Shown here: positions 56,575 to 64,000 of the stretch, one piece after another | How positions within the stretch are numbered: the stretch's first letter is position 1 | Layout of the letters: each line of letters begins with the position of its first letter | NCBI RefSeq assembly: GCF_900113665.1 | Contig: NZ_FOQD01000010.1 | Span: forward strand, 62,001 to 126,000 | Source: Planctomicrobium piriforme | GTDB lineage: Bacteria; Planctomycetota; Planctomycetia; Planctomycetales; Planctomycetaceae | Length of the DNA: 64,000 bases | Direction of reading: 5' to 3' | Notes under the pieces: model-generated | What the model was told of the DNA's origin: nothing | Seen by the model: the letters and a program-made list of their open reading frames with translations, nothing else | Database searches by the model: none | Made by a program: the position numbers and the translations under genes

Positions 56575-57666
56575 TCAATTCACTTTCAACATCCGCACGC
56601 GATGGTTCTCGCTGTCGCCGATGTAAACGTTGCCATGCCCATCCACGCAGACACCATGCGGGCGAGCGAGACGGCATCCGGCAGGGCTCCCATCCGGGCC
56701 GTCCCCCTTCTGACCATCACCGGTGACGGTTTCGACAATCCCAGTCGCTGCCCGCACCACGCGCACCGTATGGCTCTCCGTATCGGCGAAGTAGATGTCG
56801 CCCGCCGCGTTGATCGCGACTCCCTTGGGCCCCGCCAACAGGGCCTGCTTCGCATTCCCCCCATCCCCTGCATATCCGCTCTTGCCTGTCCCTGCGAGAT
56901 GCTTGAGCGTTTTCTCTTTGAGATCGAGCCGATAAATGGCATTCCCTTCCCGCAGTGCCAGCGCGAAGATCCCGTCGCCTGCGAAGTCCATCGCCCGGGG
57001 GCCTTTCAGCGCCAGTCCTTCAATCGGCGACTCGTCCGGCCCCGGCGGTGTCTTGCCGCCGCCGATCAATGTGTTGATGACGCCGGTCTGGGCATCGATC
57101 TTTCGCACGCGGCTATTGCCGATATCGCAGATGTAAATGTTGTCGCTCGCATCGAGAGCAATCGAATGCGGCTGCTTGAGGGCCGCTTTTGTCGCCGGGC
57201 TGCCATCACCCGAGAAATCGTGCTTTCCGGTCCCTGCAACCGTGGAGATGACTCCGGTTTTGGCGTCCACCTTGCGGATCACAGCGTTCTTCATCTCGAC
57301 GAAGAGCATATTACCGTGCGAATCGAATCGCACTTCATACGGTTCGTTCAGCATCGCATCACGAGCTCGACCGCCGTCGCCTGAGTACCCCGCCGTTCCC
57401 TGCCCGGCGACCCGGGTCATCACGCCGGTCTTGAGGTCAATGCGACGAATCAGATGGTTCGCAATCTCGCAGACGTACAACGCCCCGTCTGGCCCCACGA
57501 CAAGACCGTACGGCTCACCGATCGATGACGAGGCCGCCGCGCTGCCGTCAGGTGCGGTCCCTTTGACGCCGTTTCCAGCAATCGTCACCACTTCAGCAGC
57601 GATCGCCGCCGAAGCAATCAGAACACAAACCGCACACGTCAGCCCGCCGCGCAGAACATCCCGCAT
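56575..57666 (-). CDS. NHL-repeat beta-propeller protein, exported
   Basis: 363 residues with signal peptide TCAVCVLIASAAIAAEV. At least five NHL repeats follow the pattern EPYGLVVGPDGALYVCE, KQPHSIALDASDNIYICD, AGPKGVAINAAGDIYFAD, ARPHGVCVDGHGNVYIGD, separated by GTGKSGYAGDGG-type loops. The whole protein is one propeller. Such proteins bind partners or small molecules, and some are lactonases; no metal site is evident here. Planctomycetes hold many paralogues. Confidence 0.92.
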   Translation of the reverse strand: MRDVLRGGLTCAVCVLIASAAIAAEVVTIAGNGVKGTAPDGSAAASSSIGEPYGLVVGPDGALYVCEIANHLIRRIDLKTGVMTRVAGQGTAGYSGDGGRARDAMLNEPYEVRFDSHGNMLFVEMKNAVIRKVDAKTGVISTVAGTGKHDFSGDGSPATKAALKQPHSIALDASDNIYICDIGNSRVRKIDAQTGVINTLIGGGKTPPGPDESPIEGLALKGPRAMDFAGDGIFALALREGNAIYRLDLKEKTLKHLAGTGKSGYAGDGGNAKQALLAGPKGVAINAAGDIYFADTESHTVRVVRAATGIVETVTGDGQKGDGPDGSPAGCRLARPHGVCVDGHGNVYIGDSENHRVRMLKVN

Positions 57667-57714
57667 TCCCCGTCCCCCATTGAAGACCCAATCAGATCAC
57701 AGGGAAATTCTAAA

Positions 57715-57733
57715 CACGAATCTCGAAATCCGA
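57715..57733. repeat. CACGAATCTCGAAATCC family, partial copy
   Basis: 19 bases, exactly the complement of part of 6442-6473. Confidence 0.65.
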
Positions 57734-57790
57734 TACAACCCCCAGGAATTCGCCGTGAATCAATGGGCCATTGAGAGATCAAAGGAGTAA

Positions 57791-57908
57791 ACCACGAATC
57801 ATACGAATCTCACGAATAGAACTTCGTCTCATCGTTGGCTGATATCCGCTCTTATGGCAAGGTGACGAAAGAAGATGATTGATTCGTGAAATTCGTGCGA
57901 TTCGTGGT
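57791..57908. repeat. Inverted pair of CACGAAT word repeats
   Basis: 57791-57818 and 57881-57908 are inverted copies built of CACGAAT words 9-10 bases apart, in the gap between the NHL-repeat gene and gcvPB. Confidence 0.7.
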
Positions 57909-57943
57909 CACTCTCTTCGGTGTCTTCGTGGTGATTGTCCCCG

Positions 57944-59407
57944 TTAGTCTTTCACGCACGCAGTCCACTTCAGCACCGGATTTCGCGCCGCAGCGACTTC
58001 GTCGGGACGGCGGACGGGCGTGGTGTGCGGCGACTGGTGCAGCATGTCGCCGTCTTCTTTTACGATGGCTCGAATCGCTTCCACGAAGGCATCGAGCGTT
58101 TCTTTCGACTCGGTTTCGGTCGGCTCGATCATCAATGCTTCCGGCACCACCAGCGGGAAGTACACCGTGGGCGCGTGGAAGCCATAGTCGAGCAGCCGTT
58201 TGCAGATGTCGAGGGCAGTGATGCCTGTCTCATCCTTCAGCTTCTTCGCCGAGGCGACGAATTCGTGCATGCAGTATTCCCCATTGGGGACGGGCAACAC
58301 GTCTTTCAGCTTCGCCCGTAGATAGTTGGCGTTGAGCAATGCATGCTCGGAAACTTCCCGCAGACCCTGGCCTCCCAGCGTGCGGAGATAGAAGTAGCCT
58401 CGCAGCAGAATGCCGACGTTTCCGAAGAAGGACCGCACCCGACCGACCGACTTGGCCGGCGTGGTCAGTTCGTATGTTCCCTGCTGCGTTTTGGTGACGA
58501 TGGGACCCGGCAGGTAATCCGCCAGGAACGAGCGAACCGCAATCGGTCCCGACCCCGGCCCTCCGGCGCCGTGCGGGCCGGTGAACGTCTTGTGAACGTT
58601 GTAGTGCATCATGTCCCCGCCGAAATCGCCTGGTCGGGTGATGCCCAGAATCGCGTTCATGTTGGCCCCGTCGATATAGACGAGCCCCCCCACGTCGTGC
58701 AGGATCTTCGAAATCTCGGCAATGTCTTTCTCGAACAAGCCGAGCGTGTTGGGATTGGTCACCATGAACACGGCGGTTGAGCTGTCGACTTTGGACTTCA
58801 GTTCTTCGAGGTCGACAAAGCCCCCCTTCGCCGCACCGAGCTGAACGCACTCAAACCCTGCCAGAGCAGCACTCGCCGGATTGGTGCCATGTGCACTCGC
58901 CGGGAATAACACCTTGGTTCGCTTCTCTCCACGATCGCGGAAGTAAGCCGCGGCCACCAGCAGTGCAGTGAACTCGCCTTGCGCACCAGCCGCCGGCTGC
59001 AGCGAAACCGAGGGCAAGCCTGCGATCTCGCCCAGCATCTCCTGCATCTCGAACAGGATCTGCAGCATCCCCTGTGAATCTTCGGGACGATGATACGGGT
59101 GCAGGTCTCCCAAGCCATGCAGCTTGGCGAGACGTTCGTGCCGCTTGGGGTTGTACTTCATCGTGCAGCTTCCGAGCGGATAGAAGTGCGTGTCGACGCA
59201 CATGTTCTTCGTCGACAGATTGACGAAGTGTCGCACGACATCCCCTTCTGCCAGTTCCGGCAGCGGAGGCGCGGCTTTCGACAACTGGTCGGCCGGCAGC
59301 AGTGAGTCCAGCGACTGCACTGGCACGTCGCATTCCGGAAATCGGGCAGCCCGACGGCCGGGGACAGACATTTCAAACAACGAGCGGGTGGCGAGTGTAT
59401 TTCGCAT
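57944..59407 (-). CDS. gcvPB: Glycine dehydrogenase (decarboxylating) subunit 2
   Basis: 487 residues. TKNMCVDTHFYPLGSCTMKY and ANMNAILGITRPGDFGGDMM are P-protein signatures; MHYNVHKTFTGPHGAGGPG near residues 266-284 carries the PLP-binding Lys (about 272). Together with subunit 1 it forms the split P protein of the glycine cleavage system, which decarboxylates glycine and loads the aminomethyl group onto the H protein. gcvT and gcvH are not in the window. It lies 151 bases downstream of gcvPA, with a repeat in the gap. Confidence 0.96.
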   Translation of the reverse strand: MRNTLATRSLFEMSVPGRRAARFPECDVPVQSLDSLLPADQLSKAAPPLPELAEGDVVRHFVNLSTKNMCVDTHFYPLGSCTMKYNPKRHERLAKLHGLGDLHPYHRPEDSQGMLQILFEMQEMLGEIAGLPSVSLQPAAGAQGEFTALLVAAAYFRDRGEKRTKVLFPASAHGTNPASAALAGFECVQLGAAKGGFVDLEELKSKVDSSTAVFMVTNPNTLGLFEKDIAEISKILHDVGGLVYIDGANMNAILGITRPGDFGGDMMHYNVHKTFTGPHGAGGPGSGPIAVRSFLADYLPGPIVTKTQQGTYELTTPAKSVGRVRSFFGNVGILLRGYFYLRTLGGQGLREVSEHALLNANYLRAKLKDVLPVPNGEYCMHEFVASAKKLKDETGITALDICKRLLDYGFHAPTVYFPLVVPEALMIEPTETESKETLDAFVEAIRAIVKEDGDMLHQSPHTTPVRRPDEVAAARNPVLKWTACVKD

Positions 59408-59430
59408 GACGTTCCGTGTGATTTCTGATG

Positions 59431-59482
59431 CTCCCCTCGCCCCTGTACTCAGGGGAGAGGGGCCGGGGGTGAGGGGCGAATT
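59431..59482. repeat. GC-rich hairpin repeat, copy 2, inside the gcvP unit
   Basis: Shares CGCCCCTGTA and AGAGGGGCCGGGGGTGAG with the element at 21203-21254. It is the only structure between gcvPA and gcvPB. Confidence 0.7.
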
Positions 59483-59558
59483 GTCGTTCTGCCCACCAAT
59501 GTCATCGCCTGATCGGAACTCCGCTGAAAACGATCAAGTCAGGAGTTCAGCCGTTTGT

Positions 59559-60902
59559 CTATTTCTTCAACGCAGCCACAAGTTGGTCGATTTCGCTCTT
59601 CGTTCGAGACTCGGTCACGGCGACCAGCAGGCCAGTACTCGCATCGCCGGTCAGGTTCGGGAAGATGGAAAGTTCCGGGCCGATATCGAATCCGGCAGCG
59701 GACGCCTGCTTGATCACCTGCTGCGCCGATCGTCCCGTCACCTTGAGGACGAACTCTTTGAAGAACGGGGCATCAAACATCAGTGAAATCCCCGGCACGG
59801 TGCAGAGCTGTTTGGCGGCATAATGCGCCTTCTGACAGGCGAGCTCCCCTGCTTCCCGGATTCCCTGCGGGCCGAGCAGTGACATGTAGACCGTCGCCCG
59901 TAACGCCAGCAGTCCCTGATTCGTGCAGATGTTACTGGTGGCCTTGTCGCGACGAATGTGCTGCTCGCGGGTCTGCAGTCCGAGCGCGTAACATTCCTTG
60001 CCGTCGCGATCGATGGTCTTTGTGATTAAACGGCCCGGCATCTTCCGGACGAATTCCTGCTGGCACGCCAGCAGGCCCAGGTAGGGTCCGCCGTACTGCA
60101 ATGGCACGCCGAGCGACTGGCCTTCCGCCACCGCGATGTCGGCGCCGTAATCGCCCGGCCGTCGCAAGACTCCCAGGCTGAGGGGATCGAACGACGCCAC
60201 GGAGAGCGCCCCGGCGCTATGCGCCAGCTTGCACAAGGCGTCCGCCTCTTCGAGGCAGCCAAAGAAGTTGGGATGCTGGAACACCAGGCAGGCGGTTTTG
60301 TCGTCGATCAGTTCGGCCGCCCGAGCCATGTCGGTCTTGCCGTTCAGGACTGGCAGCGTGACGACTTCGGTCCCGAGATCGCGGAGGTAGGTTTCGACGA
60401 CCAGCCGGTATTCCGGATGCACGCCGCCGGAGATCGCGACCTTGCTTTCGCGGCCATTCACTCGCATCGCCATGAAGGTCGCTTCGCTGACGGCGGTCCC
60501 CCCTTCGTACAGGCTGGCGTTCGAGACGTCCATGCCCGTCAGTTCGCAGATCAGGGTCTGGAATTCGAAGAAGGCTTGCAACGACCCCTGGCTCGCCTCC
60601 GGCTGATACGGCGTATAAGCGGTATAGAACTCGCCTCGTCCCGTCACCTCATCGACGACCGCAGGAATGAAGTGGTCGTAGGCCCCTCCGCCCAGGAAGC
60701 AGACCCGATCGGCGTCGTTCATGGCCGCAAGTTTGCGGACATGCTGTTCGAGTTCCATCTCGGTCATGGCTGGCGGCAGGGCGAGATCCCGTTTCAGCCT
60801 CAGCTCGTCAGGCACCTGCCGCAGCAGTGTTTCCATCGACGAGACCCCAATCTCCCGCAGCATCTCCTGCTGCTGCTCGGCAGTACTATACAGATAAGAC
60901 AA
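59559..60902 (-). CDS. gcvPA: Glycine dehydrogenase (decarboxylating) subunit 1
   Basis: 447 residues from a TTG at 60902. MSYLYSTAEQQQEML fits the start of the family, and the first ATG would remove conserved residues, so TTG is preferred. FLGGGAYDHFIPAVVDEV and FYTAYTPYQPEASQGSLQAF are hallmark stretches of subunit 1, and YEGGTAVSEATFMAMRV follows. Partner of GcvPB. No glycine riboswitch pattern was found upstream. Confidence 0.95.
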   Translation of the reverse strand: MSYLYSTAEQQQEMLREIGVSSMETLLRQVPDELRLKRDLALPPAMTEMELEQHVRKLAAMNDADRVCFLGGGAYDHFIPAVVDEVTGRGEFYTAYTPYQPEASQGSLQAFFEFQTLICELTGMDVSNASLYEGGTAVSEATFMAMRVNGRESKVAISGGVHPEYRLVVETYLRDLGTEVVTLPVLNGKTDMARAAELIDDKTACLVFQHPNFFGCLEEADALCKLAHSAGALSVASFDPLSLGVLRRPGDYGADIAVAEGQSLGVPLQYGGPYLGLLACQQEFVRKMPGRLITKTIDRDGKECYALGLQTREQHIRRDKATSNICTNQGLLALRATVYMSLLGPQGIREAGELACQKAHYAAKQLCTVPGISLMFDAPFFKEFVLKVTGRSAQQVIKQASAAGFDIGPELSIFPNLTGDASTGLLVAVTESRTKSEIDQLVAALKK

Positions 60903-61499
60903 GTCCGTCTCTCTCGTTCTCCAGGTCCACCTGACCCGGTTTGTGGTTCAACATCGACACCGCAAAATCGACGCGGTGAAATCACAGCATTGTCGGCTGC
61001 GGAAATCAATGCAATCGGCCGCGGATCGTCTCCCGACGGTGGGAACCAACTCCATCGATCCGAAAAAGTCTGCGCCCGCTCGCGATCAGCGAACCGCAAG
61101 CGGTCTGTCTCCGTCACAGGCAATCCGTGAAACTTGCAAACACAAGGTTGGCCCCCCGGGATTTCCGCCCGTCGTCTGATTTTGCCGCGCTGAATTCCGC
61201 ACTGAAACGACATTCACAAAACTTCCCCGGAAATTGCTCCGTCACCCTCTCCGGAAAACTCCCCCAAAACGCCGCGTCTCCGGCCGCAGAACCCGCACAA
61301 ATTCCCTGCATTTCGCCTGAGGAAACGCATCGACGCATCTGGATTTGGCGATATGGAAAAAATGCGCACAGAAACGAGTTTAGAACGTGAACTCGAGAGT
61401 ATCCGTTGGTACAAGTGGCGTTATCAAATCGTAATAGAGGGCTGCTGCCGCGCTTGAACGTCAGCCTGTGATACCTCTGTACGGAAGTCACAAAATTCG
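60903..61499. other. Divergent intergenic region
   Basis: About 600 bases between gcvPA and the metal-efflux adaptor. I see no gene, strong repeat or riboswitch pattern. Confidence 0.6.
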
Positions 61500-62876
61500 A
61501 TGGAAGCTTCGACTGCTCCCACCCCCAAAAGCGTCAAACATCGCCTTCTCACCACTGCAACGCTGGCCGGCCTGGTTGGCGTTGGTTACCTCGGCCATCA
61601 CACCGGCTGGTCTTTCTCTTCGCAGCATGCCCACGCTGCTCCGTCCGAATCACATGCAGAGCCCGCTGCCTCGCTCGCCGAGAAAGCCGGCCCTCCCGCC
61701 GCCGGAACTGCGGTCCCGAACAGCAATCTGATCGAGTTTCCCTCGGTCGAATCGGTTCGCAAGTCGGGCGTCACCACCGTTCCGCTCGAAACCCGGGCCA
61801 TTGCTGAACTGGTCCCTGCGACTGCAGTCGTCACCTACGACGACCGTCAGTTGTCCCGGATTTCCACAAAGGTCTCCGGCACCGTTTACAGCGTCCAAAA
61901 GCGCTCAGGCAACGCCGTCAAAAAAGGAGACTTGCTGGCCGTTGTTGAATCGCTCGAAATCGGTCGTCTCAAGGCCGAATTCTTGAACAATCTCGCCTTC
62001 AGCGAAACCCGGGCAGAAACCCTGAAGTTGCTGCAGGATGCCTCTGCTTCGCTCCCCATCAGCCGCGTGCGCGAAGCAGAACTGCAGGCCCGTGAAGCCA
62101 ATATCCGACTGGCCAATGCGGAACAGACGCTCATCAATCTCGGCGTCCCCATTCGTGCTGCGGATTTCAAACCGCTCTCGGATGAACAACGTGCCGAGAA
62201 GATCCACTTCCTCGGCTTCCCCGAGACAATGACTTCGGAATTCAATCGCGAGACTGCCACCACCAACCTCGTCGCCATCGTGTCCCCCTTTGACGGCATT
62301 GTGATCTCCCGCAATGCGAGCGTCGGCGAATGGACCGAACCGCAGCAGATGCTGTTCGAAGTGGCCGATGTCCGGAATATGTGGTTGAAGCTCGATGTCC
62401 GAAAGGAAGACGCCGCCCGCATTCGTCTCGGGCAGCCCATTGTCTTCCGTCCGGACGGCATGGATGAAGAGATCAAATGCCACGTCTCCTGGATCAGCAC
62501 TGAAGTGAATCAGGAAACGAGAACTCTCCAGGTGCGAGCCGATGTCGAAAACCCGTTGATCGCTGACAACCAGAATGGCTTCGAACAGCGGCTGCTGCGG
62601 GCGAACACCTTCGGCGAAGCCCGGATTCAGGTGCGCGCCAACCCCTCGGCGCAGGTGGTGCTGCAGGAATGCGTGCAGACCGATACCGACGAAGACCTGC
62701 TGTTCATCAAGCAGAACGATTTCAGCTTTCAGGCGATTCCCGTCGAACTTGGGGTCTCTGATGGTGAATATGTGGAAGTGCTTGGAGAACTGGAACCGGG
62801 GATCTCGGTCGCCCACAAGGGGAGCCACGTTCTCAAGTCCCAGATGGTCCTCAACCGCCTCAGTGCCGGTGAATAA
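61500..62876 (+). CDS. Heavy-metal RND efflux periplasmic adaptor (CzcB/CusB type)
   Basis: 458 residues. An N-terminal membrane or signal segment (TATLAGLVGVGYLGHHTG) is followed by a His/Ala-rich linker (SQHAHAAPSESHAEP) and the adaptor fold: ISTKVSGTVYSVQKRSG and NAVKKGDLLAVVESLEIG form the first lipoyl half, a helical hairpin follows, and IVSPFDGIVISRNASVGEW the second. DVRNMWLKLDVRKEDAARI begins the barrel. It would link a CzcA/CusA pump, encoded next, to an outer channel. A terminator separates the two genes. Confidence 0.92.
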   Translation: MEASTAPTPKSVKHRLLTTATLAGLVGVGYLGHHTGWSFSSQHAHAAPSESHAEPAASLAEKAGPPAAGTAVPNSNLIEFPSVESVRKSGVTTVPLETRAIAELVPATAVVTYDDRQLSRISTKVSGTVYSVQKRSGNAVKKGDLLAVVESLEIGRLKAEFLNNLAFSETRAETLKLLQDASASLPISRVREAELQAREANIRLANAEQTLINLGVPIRAADFKPLSDEQRAEKIHFLGFPETMTSEFNRETATTNLVAIVSPFDGIVISRNASVGEWTEPQQMLFEVADVRNMWLKLDVRKEDAARIRLGQPIVFRPDGMDEEIKCHVSWISTEVNQETRTLQVRADVENPLIADNQNGFEQRLLRANTFGEARIQVRANPSAQVVLQECVQTDTDEDLLFIKQNDFSFQAIPVELGVSDGEYVEVLGELEPGISVAHKGSHVLKSQMVLNRLSAGE

Positions 62877-62902
62877 CCTGTCGGTCCCGCCTGATCTCAG
62901 CT

Positions 62903-62956
62903 GAGATGAGTACCGACGCCCGTAAGAGACTCCCGTTGGTACTCATCTCTTTTTTT
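62903..62956 (+). terminator. Terminator between the adaptor and pump genes, with an overlapping palindrome
   Basis: GAGATGAGTACCGAC pairs with GTTGGTACTCATCTC (one G-T wobble) and is followed by T7. A perfect palindrome, ATCTCAGCTGAGAT at 62894-62907, overlaps the first arm and would compete with it. Confidence 0.82.
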
Positions 62957-62996
62957 CTACGCCGACTTCACTCGCCGCGACGCTTTCACTGAATTG

Positions 62997-63032
62997 CTTC
63001 GCGGCAACGGGTTGCCGACCGTTGCCGCGAAG
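62997..63032 (+). promoter_or_regulatory. Perfect 14-base hairpin in the leader of the pump gene
   Basis: CTTCGCGGCAACGG and its exact complement flank the 8-base loop GTTGCCGA. It lies 54 bases before the pump start, with no T run after it. Confidence 0.8.
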
Positions 63033-63085
63033 ATTTTGGCGTCGCTCAAGTTTCCCTCCTCCTCGAATCCCCGCAGGATTTCTGC

Positions 63086-64000
63086 ATGTTGGAACGGTTG
63101 ATTACCTGGTCGCTGAATCATCGGATGATGGTTCTCGGTGGATCGGCGTTGATTGTCGTCATCGGCGTGGTCTCGCTGCGATCGCTGAATGTCGACGCTT
63201 TTCCCGACACCACGCCGGTCCAGATTCAGATCAATACCGTCGCTCCGGCACTGGTGCCTGAAGAGATCGAACGGCAGATCACCTTTCCCGTCGAGTTGGC
63301 GATGGGCGGGATGCCGGGTCTTGAGGCGCTCCGCTCGGTTTCCCAATTCGGAATTTCGAACGTCATCGTCACCTTCCGCGACGGCACGAACATTTTTCTT
63401 GCCCGACAACTCGTCAATGAGCGGCTGGCTTCGGTCGAAATGCCTCCCGGTCTCGACCGGCCTGAAATGGGGCCCATCTCGACGGGCCTCGGCGAAGTCT
63501 TCCACTACCTGGTCACCAATGACGACCAGGATCTGATGGAAGCGAAAACCTTTCACGACTGGACGGTGAAGCCTGCCATGCGCTCCGTCCCCGGCGTCGC
63601 CGAAATCAACTCCTGGGGTGGACTGAAGAAACAGTATCAGGTGCGTCTCGATCCGAATCGACTCGCCAAGTACGACCTGACGTTCAATCAGGTCACAGAA
63701 GCAATTCCCAAAAACAACCTCAACGTCGGCGGGGGCAATCTGAAGCAGGGAGGCGATACATTCGTCGTGCACGGCGTGGGCCGCACGACCTCCATCCCCG
63801 AGATCGAAAACATCGTTATTACCGCGACGAATGGCGTGCCTGTGCGGGTCAAAGACGTCGCCGAAGTTCTCATCAGCCACGAAATGCGACGCGGCATCAT
63901 CACCGCCAACGGCGAGGGGGAAGCAGTTCTCGGCCTGGGCTACATGCTCATGGGGGAAAACAGCTATCAGGTGACGAGCGACCTCCGCGACCGCTTCGAA
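63086..64000 (+). CDS. CzcA/CusA-type heavy-metal RND pump, N-terminal part (runs off right edge)
   Basis: 305 residues of an expected 1000 or more, from the ATG at 63086 with AGGA in front. LITWSLNHRMMVLGGSALIV is the first membrane segment, then VDAFPDTTPVQIQINTVAPA and PVELAMGGMPGLEALRSVSQ, typical of CzcA/CusA rather than drug pumps. YQVRLDPNRLAKYDLTFNQV is part of the porter loop. It would export metal cations (Cu, Ag, Zn or Co) with the adaptor before it. The metal cannot be told because the third-helix Met/Asp sites are outside the window. Confidence 0.94.
   Translation, partial: MLERLITWSLNHRMMVLGGSALIVVIGVVSLRSLNVDAFPDTTPVQIQINTVAPALVPEEIERQITFPVELAMGGMPGLEALRSVSQFGISNVIVTFRDGTNIFLARQLVNERLASVEMPPGLDRPEMGPISTGLGEVFHYLVTNDDQDLMEAKTFHDWTVKPAMRSVPGVAEINSWGGLKKQYQVRLDPNRLAKYDLTFNQVTEAIPKNNLNVGGGNLKQGGDTFVVHGVGRTTSIPEIENIVITATNGVPVRVKDVAEVLISHEMRRGIITANGEGEAVLGLGYMLMGENSYQVTSDLRDRFE

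Noticed and set aside
60903..61300. Possible glycine riboswitch upstream of gcvPA
   Set aside because: Looked on the minus strand for the conserved glycine aptamer segments; none seen.

Overview
The window is a piece of chromosome from a planctomycete, most likely order Planctomycetales. The sequence shows this through a DUF1559 prepilin-like protein with its small partner lipoprotein, a DUF1501/DUF1549-DUF1553 pair (one with a Tat signal, the other with a CxxCH motif), a long FHA/coiled-coil protein, a split glycine decarboxylase, and many short interspersed palindromic repeats between genes. Genus cannot be fixed from the sequence alone. Most of the window looks like ordinary, densely coding chromosome; I see no phage, integrase, transposase, CRISPR array, rRNA or tRNA gene.

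Left part (1-15.3 kb): a minus-strand AddB-like nuclease coupled by ATGA to an AddA-like helicase whose first 71 codons are at the left edge; a zinc carboxypeptidase-like (succinylglutamate desuccinylase/aspartoacylase) gene; DUF1559 plus lipoprotein; an L,D-transpeptidase with LysM plus a tiny lipoprotein; PrkA serine kinase with a clear terminator; a frameshifted small gene followed by a nucleotidyltransferase; a Cys-rich HEAT-like secreted protein; a Rep/UvrD helicase. Middle (15.3-36 kb): an RRM RNA-binding protein, a secretin-like protein, the giant FHA coiled-coil protein, a UDP-sugar pyrophosphorylase, an oxidoreductase overlapped by a cobalamin-binding-type protein, the DUF1501 and DUF1553 genes, and a propeller-type sensor kinase translationally coupled to a NarL-type regulator.

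The two-component pair is divergent from an mdtABC-type RND drug efflux operon (36.3-43.9 kb), which suggests local control. Then follow miaB (with an apparent in-frame insertion in its TRAM domain), a VapC/Phd-type toxin-antitoxin pair, an esterase, an unusual OB-fold secreted protein, a small zinc-ribbon protein, fumC, rpsU, ppa, an M20 dipeptidase, two orphan antitoxin-like genes, serS, a DUF4142 protein, an NHL-repeat protein, gcvPB and gcvPA, and finally a heavy-metal RND adaptor followed by the first 305 codons of a CzcA/CusA-type pump running off the right edge.

The most interesting signals are (i) the extra ~70 residues in MiaB, which carry an intergenic-type repeat word, (ii) the frameshift at a G6 run in the small gene before the nucleotidyltransferase, (iii) at least six families of short interspersed repeats shared between distant gaps, including one that overlaps the stop codons of two unrelated genes, and (iv) a terminator with a competing palindrome plus a perfect 14-bp hairpin between the metal-efflux adaptor and its pump. 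I did not find a convincing large novel defence or biosynthetic system.
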